Assembly (NCBI GenBank): GCA_025331565.1
Contig: JAFREQ010000003.1
Location: forward strand, 8,053,001-8,117,000
Reading direction: 5' to 3'
Source of the DNA: Holacanthus passer
Lineage: Eukaryota > Chordata > Actinopteri > Pomacanthidae
Length of the DNA: 64,000 bases
Shown here: piece after piece, positions 62,242-64,000 of the stretch
Position numbering within the stretch: the first letter of the stretch is position 1
Layout: every line of letters starts with the position of its first letter
Translations under genes and position numbers: made by a program
Notes under the pieces: generated by a model
The model's database searches: none
What the model was told of the DNA's origin: nothing
Seen by the model: the letters and a program-made list of their open reading frames with translations, nothing else

Positions 62242-63228
62242 GATTCAGGATTATAATGGAACAACTATCAATCCAAATGTCAGGCCTGAATCCATTATCA
62301 ATCTGAGCATATTGCTTTCATTAGCACACTATAAGTTTTTTTATGTGTGTTCATGTGTGTGTGATTGCCTGTGTGTCTCTATACAGGTGCATGCACATCA
62401 TGTATTTGCATGCTCATGTGATATTTGCGTGATGTGTGTGTTGCCAATAAATGCTAGGCAGATGCCCACCTCCTGCTGATTCAGTGGATGCCTTTTTACA
62501 TGCTTGCTGCTGTGTTGGCAGTGTGTGTATGTCTCATCAACACTGTGGCTTTAATTAAATGTTCACACTGAATATTGACAAGGCTCCTCTCATTCTCTCT
62601 TGCAGCTCAATGGGTAACGCGATTTAAGCCCTCCAATATTGATCCTCCTACAATCCCTCTCACTCAGTACCTATACACTCATAAGCACAGAAATCGACAC
62701 ATTCATTCACATGTGTTCATAGGAACATGTGCTTAGGTCACATTATACACATCTGTAGGGATTATATCAAGTTATATATTGGAAGTGTGTATTTTGATGC
62801 ACGTCTCCACCAGAGAAGAGCTAACAATGAGTAGCTTCCTAGCGTACCATCGTAGCTCCCCTCTGGCTCTGCATGCATTCATGAGCTAAATTTAGACTGC
62901 ATTATTATGTTAGTTCCCTCTTCACCACTCTGCCAGAAGTGGGTTACTGTGCTTCTCTCTCCAGTATGTGACAGTGTGTGTGTGTGTGTGTAAGTACTGT
63001 ATGTGCATGTGGAATCACTACACACTGCTGATGATGCAGAGAGGCAGACAATGTGTGTAGCGCATCATGTGCACATTCAATCCATGTGTGTGTGTGTGTT
63101 CAGATTGTGGAATGTGCTCACAGTAACAAAATAATAATGGATCATTGCCAGCCACCATGGTGAGAGAGAGAATTGGTTTAAGGGGAAGTGAAATGATGGT
63201 GGTATACAGGGTCAGCCTTTGGTATGGT

Positions 63229-63242
63229 GTGCCCCCTTCTGG
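63229..63242 (-). promoter_or_regulatory. candidate CTCF site
   Basis: Read on the minus strand the bases are CCAGAAGGGGGCAC, which fits the CTCF core CCASYAGRKGGCRS with one mismatch at the fifth position. It lies 220 bp upstream of the last FERM exon in the window. Only occupancy data could confirm it. Confidence 0.25.
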
Positions 63243-63460
63243 TCACTTTATTCATTGCACCATTTGTCACATCTGCATATGATATAACCTTGGCCTGCAT
63301 GATTAGCTGGTTCCTCCTATATTATTTGTGTGTTCCTTTTTTTCTGAAGCAAATGAATAATTAATCTCACTGATCTTCTTTATAGGGTTGAAGGTCAACG
63401 TATGCCCTTGTTGCCTTTGCTGTTGCAAATGTATTAAAGCTGTTCCTTCTATGATTGCAG

Positions 63461-63545
63461 GTTCTACATCGAGAGTATATCCTACCTGAAGGACAATGCC
63501 ACTATTGAGCTATTTTTCCTTAATGCCAAGTCCATCATCTACAAG
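63461..63545 (+). CDS. frmd4a: FRMD4A coding exon, F1/F2 linker of FERM domain
   Basis: An 85-bp exon after CTATGATTGCAG and before GTAAAG. The first base completes the split Arg codon. It then encodes FYIESISYLKDNATIELFFL followed by NAKSIIYK, ending in phase 0. This is the highly conserved segment at the F1/F2 boundary of FRMD4 proteins. The FFLNAKS motif begins the first helix of the F2 acyl-CoA-binding-protein-like lobe. This is the last exon in the window. The next exon, expected to continue the F2 lobe, is not visible in the remaining 455 bp, which is AT-rich intron sequence. Confidence 0.95.
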
Positions 63546-64000
63546 GTAAAGTCATTATTATGTTCCTATGATGCATATTCCTAATACTGTTACTACTGTA
63601 CTACTTATGGTGATGGAGACCTCTGTATTTATCATGAAATAATTAAAACATACACATATAAAACCAAGGTTTTTCTTCTAGATTTTTTCTAGAAGGAGTA
63701 GGAGGTGTTCAGTTGTTATATTCGTTAGAAAGTGCAGTATAGTGCTTTATTTTGTTAAAAGTATGCCACTTCATTAACCCATTTTTGGTTTTAAATGAAG
63801 AGACTCTAAAAGACGCCAGCTTGGACTTCGGCTCCACACTGATCTGGTGAAGCAGAAAATGTGAACCATATGCATCAGCTGTTACCAATCATGTTATGTG
63901 CTGCACCACGTTGCAGCAACTAACGAATAATTTGACACATTTACTGCCATCTGCCAGTGCTGAGTCAGTCTGATTAAATGGAAATTGAAATTAGGCCTTG
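63546..64000 (+). other. frmd4a: start of next frmd4a intron
   Basis: A phase-0 intron beginning GTAAAG and running past the window end. AT-rich, with no further exon visible. Confidence 0.85.

Larger units (their letters stand above)
60562..63460 (+). other. frmd4a: frmd4a intron (phase 2)
   Basis: A 2.90-kb intron, GTGAGT to GCAG, holding the octamer-containing block at 60700, two CA repeats, a small inverted repeat and the CTCF-like site. Confidence 0.92.
5101..63545 (+). other. frmd4a: 5' portion of a FRMD4A-like FERM scaffold gene (gene span within window)
   Basis: Four unambiguous exons in the last 10 kb encode the start of a FRMD4-type FERM domain, and several candidate first exons lie up to 49 kb upstream on the same strand. 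FRMD4A is known as a scaffold that links the polarity protein PAR3 to cytohesin-family Arf6 exchange factors at epithelial junctions. It acts at the cytoplasmic face of the membrane. Recognition is from the residue pattern MTEGRRCQVHLLDDR, LLDLVASHFNLKEKEYFGIA and FYIESISYLKDNATIELFF, which is closer to FRMD4A than to FRMD4B as I remember the family. Only the N-terminal part is here: the F2 and F3 lobes and the long C-terminal region must lie to the right. The left limit is the most upstream candidate first exon and is inferred. Fish may carry further duplicated paralogues, so the exact orthologue is not certain. Confidence 0.85.

Noticed and set aside
1..64000. CRISPR arrays, bacterial defence or toxin genes, phage or intact viral genes
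   Set aside because: None seen. The splicing, repeats and composition are those of a vertebrate nuclear genome.

Overview
This is a window of vertebrate nuclear DNA, almost certainly from a teleost fish. It has spliceosomal exons with GT/AG borders, very dense (CA/TG)n microsatellites, and dispersed repeats of types common in fish (a GCAAGTTTATTTGTA...CAATTCAAAG...CTTTACATAA element, a (GATAA)n-tailed LINE-like 3' end, and a tRNA-derived SINE candidate). No operons, bacterial promoters or intact mobile-element ORFs are visible. The fish assignment is inference from repeat style and exon sequence.

One protein-coding gene is recognisable, on the + strand: the 5' part of a FERM-domain scaffold gene of the FRMD4 family, best matching frmd4a. 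Four consecutive coding exons at 53928-53993, 58955-59049, 60469-60561 and 63461-63545 join in frame (phases 0, 2, 2, 0). They encode 113 residues of the ubiquitin-like F1 lobe at the start of the FERM domain. The rest of the gene lies beyond the right edge.

The roughly 50 kb upstream look like the alternative-promoter region of the same gene. The first recognised common exon begins exactly with ATG (MTEGRRCQ...), so any upstream exon ending in phase 0 can be spliced on as a new N-terminus, and any non-coding exon still gives a protein starting at that Met. Four short ATG-initiated ORFs end at good splice donors in phase 0: 5101-5133 (MEGLLSPMRTR), 22011-22076, 29900-29992 and 38857-39024. 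A CpG-rich segment at 50560-51132 ends in a donor and looks like a fifth, non-coding first exon. A very short sixth candidate lies at 52756-52782. The exons at 5101 and 29900 are the best supported. The others need transcript evidence.

Region by region: 1-4300 is upstream or intronic sequence with a G-quadruplex motif and a perfect RFX X-box (4011-4024). 4300-5133 is a candidate promoter with its first exon. 5134-29400 is intron-like, with a SINE candidate near 11.2-11.6 kb and possible conserved non-coding blocks near 6.8-7.1, 21.9-22.1 and 26.4-26.6 kb. 29400-29992 is a second strong candidate promoter and exon. 30-50.5 kb is intron-like with a further candidate exon near 38.9 kb and a 20-bp perfect palindrome at 45266. 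50.5-51.1 kb is the CpG-rich promoter. 51.5-53.3 kb carries a 185-bp duplicated segment. 53.9-63.5 kb holds the FERM exons separated by introns with an RNA-hairpin candidate, a 41-bp tandem repeat and many microsatellites. No second gene was recognised on either strand.
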